DNA of 64,000 bases from an uncultured Eubacteriales bacterium (GCA_934489735.1 CAKSSR010000005.1:31151-95150); one strand, 5' to 3'. Shown: positions 29,845 to 38,352, counted from the stretch's first letter. Notes: generated by a model from the sequence alone, not told the origin. Numbers and translations are program-made.

Positions 29845-29879
29845 TCTTTTTTCCTCCGTTATATAATTTATTTTATATT

Positions 29880-29929
29880 ATTTTATCATACTTTTCTTTC
29901 CTTTTTCTAAATTTAACATAAATTTAATA
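29880..29929 (-). promoter_or_regulatory. R13 operon promoter with 11-bp direct-repeat box
   Basis: The -10 TAAAAT (29880-29885, preceded by TG) lies 26 bp from TTTAACA (29912) and TTTAATA (29923), which are 11 bp apart. Geometry is identical to R3 and R5. The leader is about 30 nt. Confidence 0.7.
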
Positions 29930-29933
29930 TTTT

Positions 29934-30797
29934 TCACTCAGATTCGTCTAAATTACCAGAAAAACAGTTTCTCTCCATCGCATAATCGTAAGCTTCATCT
30001 CTACTTTTGCCTTCCACCCTTTGATATATATAATTTTTAACAAACTCTTTGTTCAATCCTTCCTCCCCATTGGTAATCTTCCTTTCAAAAATTCTATATG
30101 TAATAAGTTCCGCATAATAATTTGCATAAAATTCGCTATAGTATCTCAATGCATTCTCATATATTTCTGATTGCTTTCTTGCCGCTCTGTCATTATATTC
30201 TTTATTTACAGTCAAATCAGCATAACAGTCAGCATATGCTCCACTTTTTCCTTCCTTCTCTATCAGATGACAATATATCCTGGCTTGTCTCTTCGCTGTG
30301 CTTTCATCTATATGCCTGAATGCCACTAGCGTAGAGTAATAATCTGCATAAAGTTTGCTTTCCCCTCCAAGCAAAACTATACTTTCGTAAAAGTTAGCCT
30401 GCGTTTTCGCTAGCTTTTTACTATAATTTCTACCCACTATCAATAAAGCATAATAATCTGCATAAACTTTACTCCTTTTATGATTTATCCTCTTAAGATA
30501 TATTCTCGCTTGCCTCCTCGCTGTCTCTTCATCTAATTTTCTATCAATTTTTAAAACAGCATAATATTCTGCATAAGACTGTTCCCTTCCTTCCGATACC
30601 TCCTCTTTATATATTTCATATTTTTCCTTACATTTCTCTTTAACTTTCTTAATAAGTTTCTCATCGCACTTGTAAGCATCTTGAAATTCCAAACATAATC
30701 GTTTCAATTCCTGATAGTTTTGTTCTGGACTGCTTCCTAATATCGATATTTTCATAATAGTGCTTAAAGCCATGACAAATATTGTAATTTTTTCCAT
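29934..30797 (-). CDS. Secreted helical-repeat protein R14
   Basis: A 287-residue member, the most upstream of the array. It starts at MEKITIFVMALSTIMKISILG with AAAGGAG 7 nt upstream; the hydrophobic N-terminus looks like a signal peptide, but its cleavage site (near LGSS) is unclear. About six units follow, with SKVYADYYALLIVGRNYSKK as a clear example. It ends RNCFSGNLDESE. It has its own promoter, and R13 follows after a gap containing R13's promoter. Confidence 0.82.
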   Translation of the reverse strand: MEKITIFVMALSTIMKISILGSSPEQNYQELKRLCLEFQDAYKCDEKLIKKVKEKCKEKYEIYKEEVSEGREQSYAEYYAVLKIDRKLDEETARRQARIYLKRINHKRSKVYADYYALLIVGRNYSKKLAKTQANFYESIVLLGGESKLYADYYSTLVAFRHIDESTAKRQARIYCHLIEKEGKSGAYADCYADLTVNKEYNDRAARKQSEIYENALRYYSEFYANYYAELITYRIFERKITNGEEGLNKEFVKNYIYQRVEGKSRDEAYDYAMERNCFSGNLDESE

Positions 30798-30827
30798 ACA
30801 AATTCTCCTTTACTTTATATTTTTATC

Positions 30828-30842
30828 ATAATTATACCACAT
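30828..30842 (-). promoter_or_regulatory. Extended -10 promoter of R14
   Basis: Minus-strand TGTGGTATAAT with TATAAT at 30831-30836 and no good -35. The 11-bp box is not clearly present. Confidence 0.55.
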
Positions 30843-31022
30843 TTATAAAACTTTTTTAATATTTAATTTTTATTTTCACTTTTTCTTTCATAAAACAATT
30901 TAATTAAAATCTATTACTTGATCTTTAATACTTACTTATATCCATTACTATGTCTTTATAAGTATTTACTTCGTATTTCCTTGTCATTATTATGCATTTG
31001 TTATATATTTTTAAAATAATAC

Positions 31023-31051
31023 TTGAAATAAATATGTTTCTATGATATAAT
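31023..31051 (+). promoter_or_regulatory. Promoter of the small LRR gene
   Basis: TTGAAA (31023-31028), 17-bp spacer, TATAAT (31046-31051). The leader is about 60 nt. Confidence 0.75.
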
Positions 31052-31117
31052 TACCTTTGGATTTGTTTTCCTTTTTCAAAAAAAATTTAATAAAAAATAG
31101 AATGGAGATGATTTATT

Positions 31118-31531
31118 ATGATAAATTATGAGGGAATACCAAAGCCTGACTTCGATTTTGATGCACCAGATCTACATGTCATAAATAAAGACTTTATGGA
31201 GCGATTCGGTAGCTACATCTTTAAGCCTCATGAAAGTGGCTCCGGTCTTCTTTGTAACTTGGACTCACCAATCGTTGAAGCTGGCTCATTTATTCTAGAT
31301 GAAGGCTTGTTTGAAGATAATCAAGATATAGTTGAAGTAATCGGAAGTAGAATCTTGACTATCAGAAGTCGAGCTTTTAAAAACTGTACTAACCTTATTA
31401 GTGCTTCTTTTCATGATGCTCATACTATCGCACCTGATGCTTTCGAAGGATGTTCAAACTTAACTTACCTCGACGTTCCTTCCTCTCAAATAAGAGCTGA
31501 AGACCTCGCAATAAATTGTAAAAATTCTTAG
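31118..31531 (+). CDS. Small LRR_5 (BspA-type) repeat protein
   Basis: A 137-residue protein whose second half shows two LRR_5 units: IRSRAFKNCTNLISASF and IAPDAFEGCSNLTYLDV, each with the AFxxCxNL signature. The N-terminal ~75 residues are not recognisable but resemble the opening of the partial LRR gene at 1-454 in being acidic and non-secretory (no signal peptide). GGAG lies 10 nt before the ATG. LRR_5 proteins are commonly surface or host-interaction proteins; this one is too short for that role alone and may be a truncated or cytosolic derivative. Confidence 0.75.
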   Translation: MINYEGIPKPDFDFDAPDLHVINKDFMERFGSYIFKPHESGSGLLCNLDSPIVEAGSFILDEGLFEDNQDIVEVIGSRILTIRSRAFKNCTNLISASFHDAHTIAPDAFEGCSNLTYLDVPSSQIRAEDLAINCKNS

Positions 31532-31595
31532 CTTCCTACTGAAAATTCCTAAAATAAGTCGTATATATACGTAAATTAATCTACTTAAACATATT

Positions 31596-31642
31596 CAATC
31601 GGTGATTTGACTTGACTCTTGCTTGTCCCTTGTCGCCGGTTG
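31596..31642 (+). terminator. Possible terminator or structured spacer before gapA
   Basis: CAATCGGTGA and TCGCCGGTTG can form a 10-bp stem with two G-U pairs around a 27-nt loop, followed by TTTATTAATTTG. The T run is imperfect. The rest of 31532-31789 has no gene. Confidence 0.4.
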
Positions 31643-31728
31643 TTTATTAATTTGTCTCCTCATTCAATCGGCTCTTTATCATTTATCGCTTTTTTTCTCT
31701 TTTTTTAATCCAATCCCTATAATTTGTC

Positions 31729-31757
31729 TTGCATTATCAAAGGAAATGGTATAAAAT
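31729..31757 (+). promoter_or_regulatory. Possible gapA promoter
   Basis: TTGCAT (31729-31734), 17 bp, TAAAAT (31752-31757). The -35 is weak. Confidence 0.4.
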
Positions 31758-31789
31758 AATTGTATTAAATTTTTAGGAGGTTTTATTTT

Positions 31790-32809
31790 ATGGCAATTAA
31801 AATTGGTATCAATGGTTTTGGTAGAATCGGTCGTTTAGTCTTTAGAGTGGCTATGAGCAAACCTGAGGAATTCGAAGTAGTTGGTGTTAACGATCCATTC
31901 GTAGATCCAGATTACATGGTATATATGATAAAATATGATACCGTTCATGGAAAATTCAACGGAGAGGTAGCAGCTGAAGGCGGAAAGTTAATCGTTAATG
32001 GAAAAACTATAGATGTTTTCTCTTGCAAGGATCCGGCTGAAATCCCGTGGGGCCAAGTCGGTGCTGACTACGTAGTAGAATCAACTGGCGTCTTCTGCAC
32101 GACTGAAAAAGCATCTGCTCACATTAAAGCAGGCGCTAAAAAGGTAGTTATTTCTGCTCCAGCTAAAGACTCTGAGACTCCTACCTTTGTATGCGGAGTT
32201 AATTTAGATAAATATACTAAGGATATGCAAGTTGTTTCAAATGCTTCCTGTACTACAAACTGTCTTGCTCCTTTGTCTAAAGTAATTAATGATAAGTTCG
32301 GCATTGTTGAAGGGTTAATGACAACTGTTCATGCTACTACAAATACTCAGAAAACAGTTGACGCTCCTTCTTCAAAGGATTGGAGAGGCGGTCGTGCAGC
32401 TGCTGGTAACATCATTCCTTCTTCAACTGGAGCTGCAAAAGCTTGCGCTTTGGTTATTCCAGAATTAAAAGGGAAATTAACTGGTATGTCATTCAGAGTT
32501 CCTACTCTTGACGTTTCTGTTGTGGACTTAACCTGTCGTTTAGAAAAGTCTACTACTTACGAAGAAATCTGTGCAGCTGTTAAAGAAGCTTCTGAAAATG
32601 AAATGAATGGAATACTAGGATATACTGAAGACGCTGTAGTTTCTTCCGATTTCTATTCAGATCCAAGAACTTCTATATTCGATGCAAAGGCTGGCATAAT
32701 GTTAAATGAAAACTTTGTAAAATTAGTATCTTGGTATGACAATGAGTGGGGCTATAGTAACAAAGTTCTAGATCTCATTAAATACATGTCAGATGTAGAC
32801 AATCAATAG
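31790..32809 (+). CDS. gapA: Glyceraldehyde-3-phosphate dehydrogenase
   Basis: A 339-residue, full-length NAD-dependent GAPDH of glycolysis, converting glyceraldehyde-3-phosphate to 1,3-bisphosphoglycerate in the cytoplasm. The N-terminal Rossmann motif INGFGRIGR is present, as are the catalytic Cys in SNASCTTNCLAP (near residue 154), the substrate-binding VHATTNTQKTVD and SSTGAAKA segments, and the terminal NEWGYSNKVLDLI. AGGAGG lies 9 nt before the ATG. It is monocistronic, with a strong bidirectional terminator downstream and no pgk or tpi beside it. Confidence 0.98.
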   Translation: MAIKIGINGFGRIGRLVFRVAMSKPEEFEVVGVNDPFVDPDYMVYMIKYDTVHGKFNGEVAAEGGKLIVNGKTIDVFSCKDPAEIPWGQVGADYVVESTGVFCTTEKASAHIKAGAKKVVISAPAKDSETPTFVCGVNLDKYTKDMQVVSNASCTTNCLAPLSKVINDKFGIVEGLMTTVHATTNTQKTVDAPSSKDWRGGRAAAGNIIPSSTGAAKACALVIPELKGKLTGMSFRVPTLDVSVVDLTCRLEKSTTYEEICAAVKEASENEMNGILGYTEDAVVSSDFYSDPRTSIFDAKAGIMLNENFVKLVSWYDNEWGYSNKVLDLIKYMSDVDNQ

Positions 32810-32845
32810 GCTATACACGCCTTAAAAATGCGTGACTATATATTA

Positions 32846-32894
32846 AAAAGCAGTGGTTAAAGCTTAAATTTGCTTTGCTTCCACTGCTTTTTTT
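32846..32894. terminator. Bidirectional terminator between gapA and the LCP gene
   Basis: AAAGCAGTGG pairs with CCACTGCTTT (10 bp), with a smaller inner stem, and has an A run on one side and T7 on the other. It serves convergent gapA and the minus-strand LCP gene. Confidence 0.9.
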
Positions 32895-33870
32895 ATCCAT
32901 ATATAAATTTTGATAAATTATCCAATGCTTTTTTCTTATTATTTATTACTAAAACACTCTTCCCATCTATACTTTCATTCGAGAAGTTTCCGTCTTCTGG
33001 TACTCTATACTCACCTATATCATATTTCAGAAAAACCATGACATTTCTCGCCAATTTGGTTATTTCACTATTGCTAAAGTTTGTCTTTATAGCAGGGCAG
33101 ACATCTGTAATTACATTTATAATTTTCATTACATTTGCATCTTTTAATTTATCAAAAATATTCTTCATAACTATTCTTTGCCTCTTTGTTCTATCAAAAT
33201 CAGATCCTGAGCTTTTTCTGTCTCTAGCATAACTTAAAGCCTGATCTCCATTTAAGTGAACTAATCCAGCTTTTTCAATTTGAGGCTCATTCGGAGAAAA
33301 CAAATTTATAAATTTAACTTCATCTTCTGTTAGATTTATATCTATTCCCCCTAATTTATCTATTATCGTCTTAAAACTATCAAAATCTAATATTATATAT
33401 CTATCTATCTTTATTCCAAAATTCTTTTGAATAGTTTTAACTGCTAGCTTTGCCCCTCCATAAGAGTATGCTGCGTTTAGTCTATCAGATCCATACTCAG
33501 GAATACTTACCCATATATCTCTCAATAAAGAAGTAATCTTAATCATTTCTTCATCCTTATTTACTGAAAGTATCAAAGAAGTATCACTTCTGCCTCTATC
33601 CTGTCCTCTTGAGTCTGATCCAAATATAGCTATATTTAGTACAGATGAATTGGATAACAAATAATCATCATCCTCATCATCCTCTACCTCTTCTATATTA
33701 TCATCCTCATGTTCAATCGAATTCAATGCATTATATCCTATTATAAATACAGATCCTAAAAGCAATAAAACAACTGAAAACAGTAATATAGTCACATTCA
33801 TAAGTATGCTTCTCATAGGTAACTTCTGACTTTTTGCCTCAACTTTTCGCAACTTCTGCTCATTGGACAT
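32893..33870 (-). CDS. LytR-CpsA-Psr (LCP) family cell-wall phosphotransferase
   Basis: A 325-residue type-II membrane protein: short cytoplasmic N-terminus, one transmembrane helix (about residues 23-46), a very acidic linker (EEVEDDEDDDY), then an LCP domain. Diagnostic motifs are IFGSDSRG, RSDTSLILSV, LLRDIWVSIP, RLNAAYSYGG and the Arg-rich SYARDRKSSGSDFDRTKRQR. LCP enzymes transfer undecaprenyl-phosphate-linked glycopolymers (teichoic acid, capsule) onto peptidoglycan outside the membrane. GGGGG lies 7 nt before the ATG. No glycopolymer genes are adjacent, so the substrate is unknown. Confidence 0.93.
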   Translation of the reverse strand: MSNEQKLRKVEAKSQKLPMRSILMNVTILLFSVVLLLLGSVFIIGYNALNSIEHEDDNIEEVEDDEDDDYLLSNSSVLNIAIFGSDSRGQDRGRSDTSLILSVNKDEEMIKITSLLRDIWVSIPEYGSDRLNAAYSYGGAKLAVKTIQKNFGIKIDRYIILDFDSFKTIIDKLGGIDINLTEDEVKFINLFSPNEPQIEKAGLVHLNGDQALSYARDRKSSGSDFDRTKRQRIVMKNIFDKLKDANVMKIINVITDVCPAIKTNFSNSEITKLARNVMVFLKYDIGEYRVPEDGNFSNESIDGKSVLVINNKKKALDNLSKFIYG

Positions 33871-33948
33871 ATGTCTACCCCCAATTCTATTTGATGCATT
33901 AATATTATGTGAATTTATAAATTAAATATAACTTCTTTATATAAATTT

Positions 33949-35349
33949 TCATTTCCATACATCCGTATTGCTTACTCCTGCTTCTTCTGCCTTAAAGACT
34001 GGTTTAAGTTTAAGTCTTTTTTGTCTTTGATAGTCCTCTAAGCATTTAAATGCGACCTTACCTATTATAAGTATAACTATTATATTAACCACTGCCATTA
34101 GTCCCATAAAAGTATCTGACAAATTCCAAACTGTTCTAGCATCTGCTTGAGTCCCAAAGAAGACAGCTATTAAACAAGTTATTCTAAATATATGTAAAAC
34201 TGTTTTGTTCTTGCTAATAAATAGTAAATTTCCTTCTGCATAGCAGTAATTTCCTATTATAGACGTAAAAGCAAATGCAAATATCGAAAATGCTATTATA
34301 TGTATGCCAAGTGGTCCCACTTGTCTCATAACAGACTCCTGAATAAAGGGAACGTCACCAAGGCCTGATTTTAGCTCTACTCCTGATAAAAGGACTATAA
34401 ACGCAGTCGAGCTACAGATTAACATAGTATCAACGAAGACTGATACGACCTGAGCCAATCCTTGACTTACAGGATGAGCGACATCAGCTGTTGCAGCTGC
34501 ATTTGGTGCACTACCCATACCGGCCTCATTAGAAAATAATCCTCTTTTTATACCCATTATTAATGGACTCTTATAGAACATTGCTCCAAACAAAGCCCTC
34601 AAATTAAATGCATCTTTAAAGATCAAAGCAAACATAGCTGGTATTTTATCAAAGTTTTTGAACATAATAATAATACTTAGAGAAATATATGCTATAGCCA
34701 TAACTGGGACTATATATACTGAAATAAATCCTATTCTTTCAGTACCTCCATATATAACTAATGCCGTTACTATGCATAAAACTATTCCAATCACAAGAGG
34801 AAAGATACTATTCTTATAATCTTTTATATACGGGACCAAAGCCGAAGACAATTGATAAGATTGCAAAGAATTAAATCCATATGCATATCCCGCTATTAAA
34901 AGAAATGAGAAAAGTATACCTAACCACCTTTTTCCTAATGCTTTTTCTATATAATATGAAGGACCTCCTCTAAAGCCACCATTTCCATCCTTAACTTTAT
35001 ATACTTGAGCCAAGGTACTTTCTACAAATGCAGAAGCACAGCCGAATATAGCCATTAACCACATCCATAAAATCGATCCGGGTCCTCCAATTAATATAGC
35101 AGATGCAATACCTGCAATATGTCCTACTCCTATTTTAGAAGCAGTTGATATCATCAAAGATTTAAATGATGATATTTTACCATCCTCTGGTTTTTCCATC
35201 AACGTTTTACAAGCGTCTTTAAACAATCTAAATTGAACGAACTTAGTTTTAATAGAGAAATATATACCTGCGAAAACCAAGAGTGGGATAAGTAAAAAGA
35301 CGAATATACCCGTTGATAAAAAACTAAACACTTTACCAATTAAAAACAT
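33949..35349 (-). CDS. Alanine/glycine:cation symporter (AGCS family)
   Basis: A 466-residue polytopic membrane protein with about 10-11 hydrophobic segments. Family signatures include FRGGPSYYIEKALGKRW and FSNEAGMGSAPNAAATADV, with AHPVSQGLAQ following. AGCS proteins import alanine or glycine with Na+ or H+. GGAGGT lies 13 nt before the ATG, slightly far. It has its own consensus promoter divergent from the ADP-ribosyltransferase gene. The length is normal for the family. An amino-acid importer fits an organism with limited biosynthesis. Confidence 0.95.
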   Translation of the reverse strand: MFLIGKVFSFLSTGIFVFLLIPLLVFAGIYFSIKTKFVQFRLFKDACKTLMEKPEDGKISSFKSLMISTASKIGVGHIAGIASAILIGGPGSILWMWLMAIFGCASAFVESTLAQVYKVKDGNGGFRGGPSYYIEKALGKRWLGILFSFLLIAGYAYGFNSLQSYQLSSALVPYIKDYKNSIFPLVIGIVLCIVTALVIYGGTERIGFISVYIVPVMAIAYISLSIIIMFKNFDKIPAMFALIFKDAFNLRALFGAMFYKSPLIMGIKRGLFSNEAGMGSAPNAAATADVAHPVSQGLAQVVSVFVDTMLICSSTAFIVLLSGVELKSGLGDVPFIQESVMRQVGPLGIHIIAFSIFAFAFTSIIGNYCYAEGNLLFISKNKTVLHIFRITCLIAVFFGTQADARTVWNLSDTFMGLMAVVNIIVILIIGKVAFKCLEDYQRQKRLKLKPVFKAEEAGVSNTDVWK

Positions 35350-35382
35350 AAATTAAGAATCACCTCCATATAAATATATATT

Positions 35383-35411
35383 ATTATATAACAAATAAAG
35401 GTTATTTTCAA
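35383..35411 (-). promoter_or_regulatory. Promoter of the AGCS gene
   Basis: Minus-strand TTGAAA (35406-35411), 17 bp, TATAAT (35383-35388). Confidence 0.78.
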
Positions 35412-35426
35412 TATTAAATTTACAAC

Positions 35427-35455
35427 TTGACACTAATATCATGTAAGATTATAAT
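35427..35455 (+). promoter_or_regulatory. Promoter upstream of the ADP-ribosyltransferase gene
   Basis: TTGACA (35427-35432), 17 bp, TATAAT (35450-35455). The implied 5' leader is about 265 nt, AT-rich, without an ORF or recognised riboswitch. A second TATAAT near 35571 lacks a good -35 but would shorten the leader. Confidence 0.75.
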
Positions 35456-35729
35456 AAATAGATACTCAAATACTGATTAAATAAAAAGTATGATTTTATA
35501 TAAAAATTAATACATCATTATTACAACATAGAAACAATTATTCATATTATAATTACGATATAATGAAGATTTTTACAAGTTTTTACTATAGATTGTTATT
35601 ATTTAATATATATAAAACAAAAAGGAGCAATTTTACAAATAAACATATTTTAGATGTAAAAGCGATAAAAACATTTAATAATAAGAATTTATATTATTGA
35701 ACGAAACAAATTTTTAAGGAAGTGAAATA

Positions 35730-36887
35730 ATGAGTCAAAATGATATTATAACCTTTTATGAAAATCTTAAAAAAAATGACAATCTTAAGAGGAAAATAAT
35801 GCATTCTTATAAAAAAAGCGAATCAAACAAAGATTTCATTATCAACAACGTCATTCCTATCGCAAAAGAACATGGATACAACATAAACATAGACGACATA
35901 TTCAAGTTTATCTATGACAAAGGGTTACTCAAGGATGAAGATTTATATGAAATTTCAGGAGGGAGTTATAGTTTTCAGAACATTGCCATTTCGACATTAA
36001 CGGCGCTATTAACATCTATAACCTCTCCCATAATTGCCAATGACAAGCCGACGCAGATGGACATCAACAATGACACATCGACTTATCAATCGCTTGAATA
36101 TTTTAAGCAAGTTCAGCAGCCGTATGTAGGATACTATGGAAATCACAAAGAAAATTTAAGACATAGAGGCACTTATTTAAGACTAGCAGACATTGATAAG
36201 AACTCATTAAGTCCAGAGGAGAGTGTAGCATTTGATGAGTACACGACCACATCATCGGAGATAAATTATAGATTGAGGAACGACATATCCAAGGATGACA
36301 GCACAGGAAGCAATATATCGATAATGAAAGACGCTTTCAGCAATCATAAAGTAAAAATAGACCTAACAAGTTACCGTGGAGTGACAGACGGGATGATTTC
36401 CTTTTTATTTAATGAGATAAGTTTAAATCAAAAGACAAAAGATTTAATATATAACAAAGACAAATCGATAAATCATCAGAATTTATATAAATACAAGTTA
36501 TACAAGCTCTTAGAGAATGTGACATTTAAAGACAAAGCATTTGTAAGCACAACGACAAACGAGTTTTTTGCAGAAAGGTGGGCGAACGAGTTATGTCACA
36601 GGGACCTAGCAGAGGCGTACAAAAAGGCAGGCGACACCAAAGCGTCAGAAGCCGAATTAAGCAAGCATAAAATATTTACTAACATAGAAGGATCTCATAT
36701 AATGGAATTAAGCATTCCAAAAGGAACTGAAGCGATGTTTGTAGACACCATGTATCTAAAGACAAATTTTCCAAGGGGTCAAAACGAAGTCACAATAGGT
36801 TCTGGATATTTATATAAGATAAAAAAGGTAGAACCTATATCATTTGGCAGATATAAGTTCTATGTAGATATAATCGGAAAGCAATAA
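35730..36887 (+). CDS. ADP-ribosyltransferase exotoxin with Nif11-type double-glycine leader
   Basis: A 385-residue protein. Residues 1-78 look like a Nif11-type leader: helical start (FYENLKKNDNLKRKI), the mid motif AKEHGYNINIDDIFKFI, and the ending DLYEISGG (Gly77-Gly78), the site cut by peptidase-containing ABC exporters. A short hydrophobic segment (STLTALLTSITSPII) follows. Residues ~165-385 resemble the ADPrib_exo_Tox fold (C3/VIP2/SpvB group): FDEYTTTSSEINYRLRNDI, the conserved Arg in SYRG (Arg216), FVSTTTNEFF (STT at 273-275), and QNE at 351-353 as the QxE form of the catalytic ExE/QxE loop. QxE enzymes of the C3 type modify Asn in Rho GTPases; the target here is inference. GGAAG lies 6-7 nt before the ATG. 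No exporter is in the window. Confidence 0.85.
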   Translation: MSQNDIITFYENLKKNDNLKRKIMHSYKKSESNKDFIINNVIPIAKEHGYNINIDDIFKFIYDKGLLKDEDLYEISGGSYSFQNIAISTLTALLTSITSPIIANDKPTQMDINNDTSTYQSLEYFKQVQQPYVGYYGNHKENLRHRGTYLRLADIDKNSLSPEESVAFDEYTTTSSEINYRLRNDISKDDSTGSNISIMKDAFSNHKVKIDLTSYRGVTDGMISFLFNEISLNQKTKDLIYNKDKSINHQNLYKYKLYKLLENVTFKDKAFVSTTTNEFFAERWANELCHRDLAEAYKKAGDTKASEAELSKHKIFTNIEGSHIMELSIPKGTEAMFVDTMYLKTNFPRGQNEVTIGSGYLYKIKKVEPISFGRYKFYVDIIGKQ

Positions 36888-36908
36888 TAAGTAAACCGGA
36901 GTGATTTT

Positions 36909-37079
36909 ATGAAAGATTGTAATAAATTTGTATATTCAGGCAACGAAAACTTAGAAATAATTAGTTCAGACGCACTAAAATGTATCAAATGCAAAAACTT
37001 TTTAAATGAAAACAAAAGCAATTATTGTCCATTAGACAAATCAATCGAATGCAAATTCTTAGACAATTCTAAAAGCTGA
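36909..37079 (+). CDS. Small cysteine-rich protein (56 residues)
   Basis: ATG at 36909 with GGAG 7 nt upstream opens a 56-residue frame starting MKDCNKFVYSGNENLE and ending CKFLDNSKS. It has CIKCKNF and, 15-20 residues later, YCPLD and ECKF: a spaced Cys set that could bind zinc or form disulfides. It begins 21 bp after the ADP-ribosyltransferase stop, so it is probably cotranscribed and could be an immunity or accessory protein, though nothing proves that. Its end overlaps the convergent DUF1934 gene by 11 bp. There is no signal peptide. Confidence 0.6.
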   Translation: MKDCNKFVYSGNENLEIISSDALKCIKCKNFLNENKSNYCPLDKSIECKFLDNSKS

Positions 37080-37473
37080 TATATATTTTCATATCATTGC
37101 CACTCAATTCCTTAGAGTTCGCATACAATTTGTACTTTAGCTCTACAAATGCATCATCATCATTAAACTGGTAGTTAATATATTCTCCTTCAACCTTCAA
37201 ATTCAAAGTCCCATACTCAGTCTGATACAAACATTCGTTAACCATTTCTTTTTCAATTATAAACTCGCACTTATATGGCTTATTTTTTATTAATACAACC
37301 TTATCCTTATTACAAATTTTTAAAATCGACAAGGAATTTCCTCTTTTATATGATATACAAATGCTATCATTTATTTCAGAGAAGGTTCCTTGAGTTTCTA
37401 TTTCGACTCTATCACTTTCCCCTTCTATTGTTTGATTATTTACTATACGTACTTTACAATTCTTATTCTTCAT
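37069..37473 (-). CDS. DUF1934 beta-barrel protein (YwiB-like)
   Basis: A 134-residue protein with alternating beta-strand pattern and DUF1934-like features: ETQGTFSEINDSICISYKRG early, and YGTLNLKVEGEYI then ELKYKLYANSKEL late. These small calycin-like barrels occur widely in Bacillota near cell-wall or tRNA-synthetase genes; their function is unknown. It lies 17 bp after murI on the same strand and is probably the last gene of the rsmA-gdhA-ddl-murI run. No signal peptide is seen. Confidence 0.75.
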   Translation of the reverse strand: MKNKNCKVRIVNNQTIEGESDRVEIETQGTFSEINDSICISYKRGNSLSILKICNKDKVVLIKNKPYKCEFIIEKEMVNECLYQTEYGTLNLKVEGEYINYQFNDDDAFVELKYKLYANSKELSGNDMKIYISF

Positions 37474-37490
37474 AAATTAGTTATCCCATT

Positions 37491-38312
37491 TTAAAATTTA
37501 TTGACATCTATATAAAATAAGTTACCTTTTATTTCTTTTCCCAAGAATTTTTCTGCCATTTCTGAGAAACTATCTGGCTTATCGCTGACATAGAAAGAGC
37601 AATTCCCTTTATCCTTATCAGACAATAGGTCTTTTTCTTTCAATAAATCATAGACATATCTAGCCGTTTCCTTACCCGGGTCAATTAAACTAACATTTTC
37701 CCCCAGATATTCTGATATTGAAGCCTTCAGCAAAGGGTAATGCGTGCATCCCAGTATAACTGTGTCAGCCTTTTCTTCTTTTATTTCTTTCAAATACTTC
37801 TCTATGACTGATTTTACAACCGGATCATCAGGCGAAGTCGTCCCGCCCTCTACCAATGGAACAAATAAAGGACATGCTTGTTCCATTATTTTTATGCTTT
37901 CATCAATATGTCTTATTTTCTTTACATATGATTTACTTTTTATAGTTGCCATAGTGCCCAATATAGCTATTTTCTTATTCTTAGTAGACTCCACTGCCTT
38001 TATACAAGTTGGGGCTAATACTCCTATAAACTCTCCTTCAACAGCATCAGGTGAATTATCGGCAACTGAACTAACCGTGCCACAAGCTGCTATTATTGTC
38101 TTGACTCCAAATGACTTTAGAAAAGCTATATCTTGATTAGTATATTTCAATATAGTCTCATGACTCTTGTTGCCATATGGCACTCTATTGGTATCTCCAA
38201 AATATACTATATCTTCATTTGGCATGATCTCTATTATTTCTTTAACTGCCGTAAGGCCACCCAGCCCCGAGTCAAATACTCCTATAGGTCTATGTTTCAT
38301 ATCATTATTCAT
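37491..38312 (-). CDS. murI: Glutamate racemase
   Basis: A 273-residue enzyme making D-glutamate for peptidoglycan. The N-terminal FDSGLGGLTAVKEI is present, as are YFGDTNRVPYGNKS, the first catalytic Cys in AACGTVSS (Gly replaces the usual Asn after Cys), the VEGG loop, and the second catalytic Cys in LGCTHYPLL. The start is set at MNNDMKHRP, with AAAGGA about 13 nt upstream, because the longer frame begins with TTG over the ribosome-binding site. It is adjacent to ddl, which supplies the next stem-peptide substrate. Confidence 0.96.
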   Translation of the reverse strand: MNNDMKHRPIGVFDSGLGGLTAVKEIIEIMPNEDIVYFGDTNRVPYGNKSHETILKYTNQDIAFLKSFGVKTIIAACGTVSSVADNSPDAVEGEFIGVLAPTCIKAVESTKNKKIAILGTMATIKSKSYVKKIRHIDESIKIMEQACPLFVPLVEGGTTSPDDPVVKSVIEKYLKEIKEEKADTVILGCTHYPLLKASISEYLGENVSLIDPGKETARYVYDLLKEKDLLSDKDKGNCSFYVSDKPDSFSEMAEKFLGKEIKGNLFYIDVNKF

Positions 38313-38352
38313 AATGTTTTGCACATCCTTTCTCAATTACGATACTTATAAC

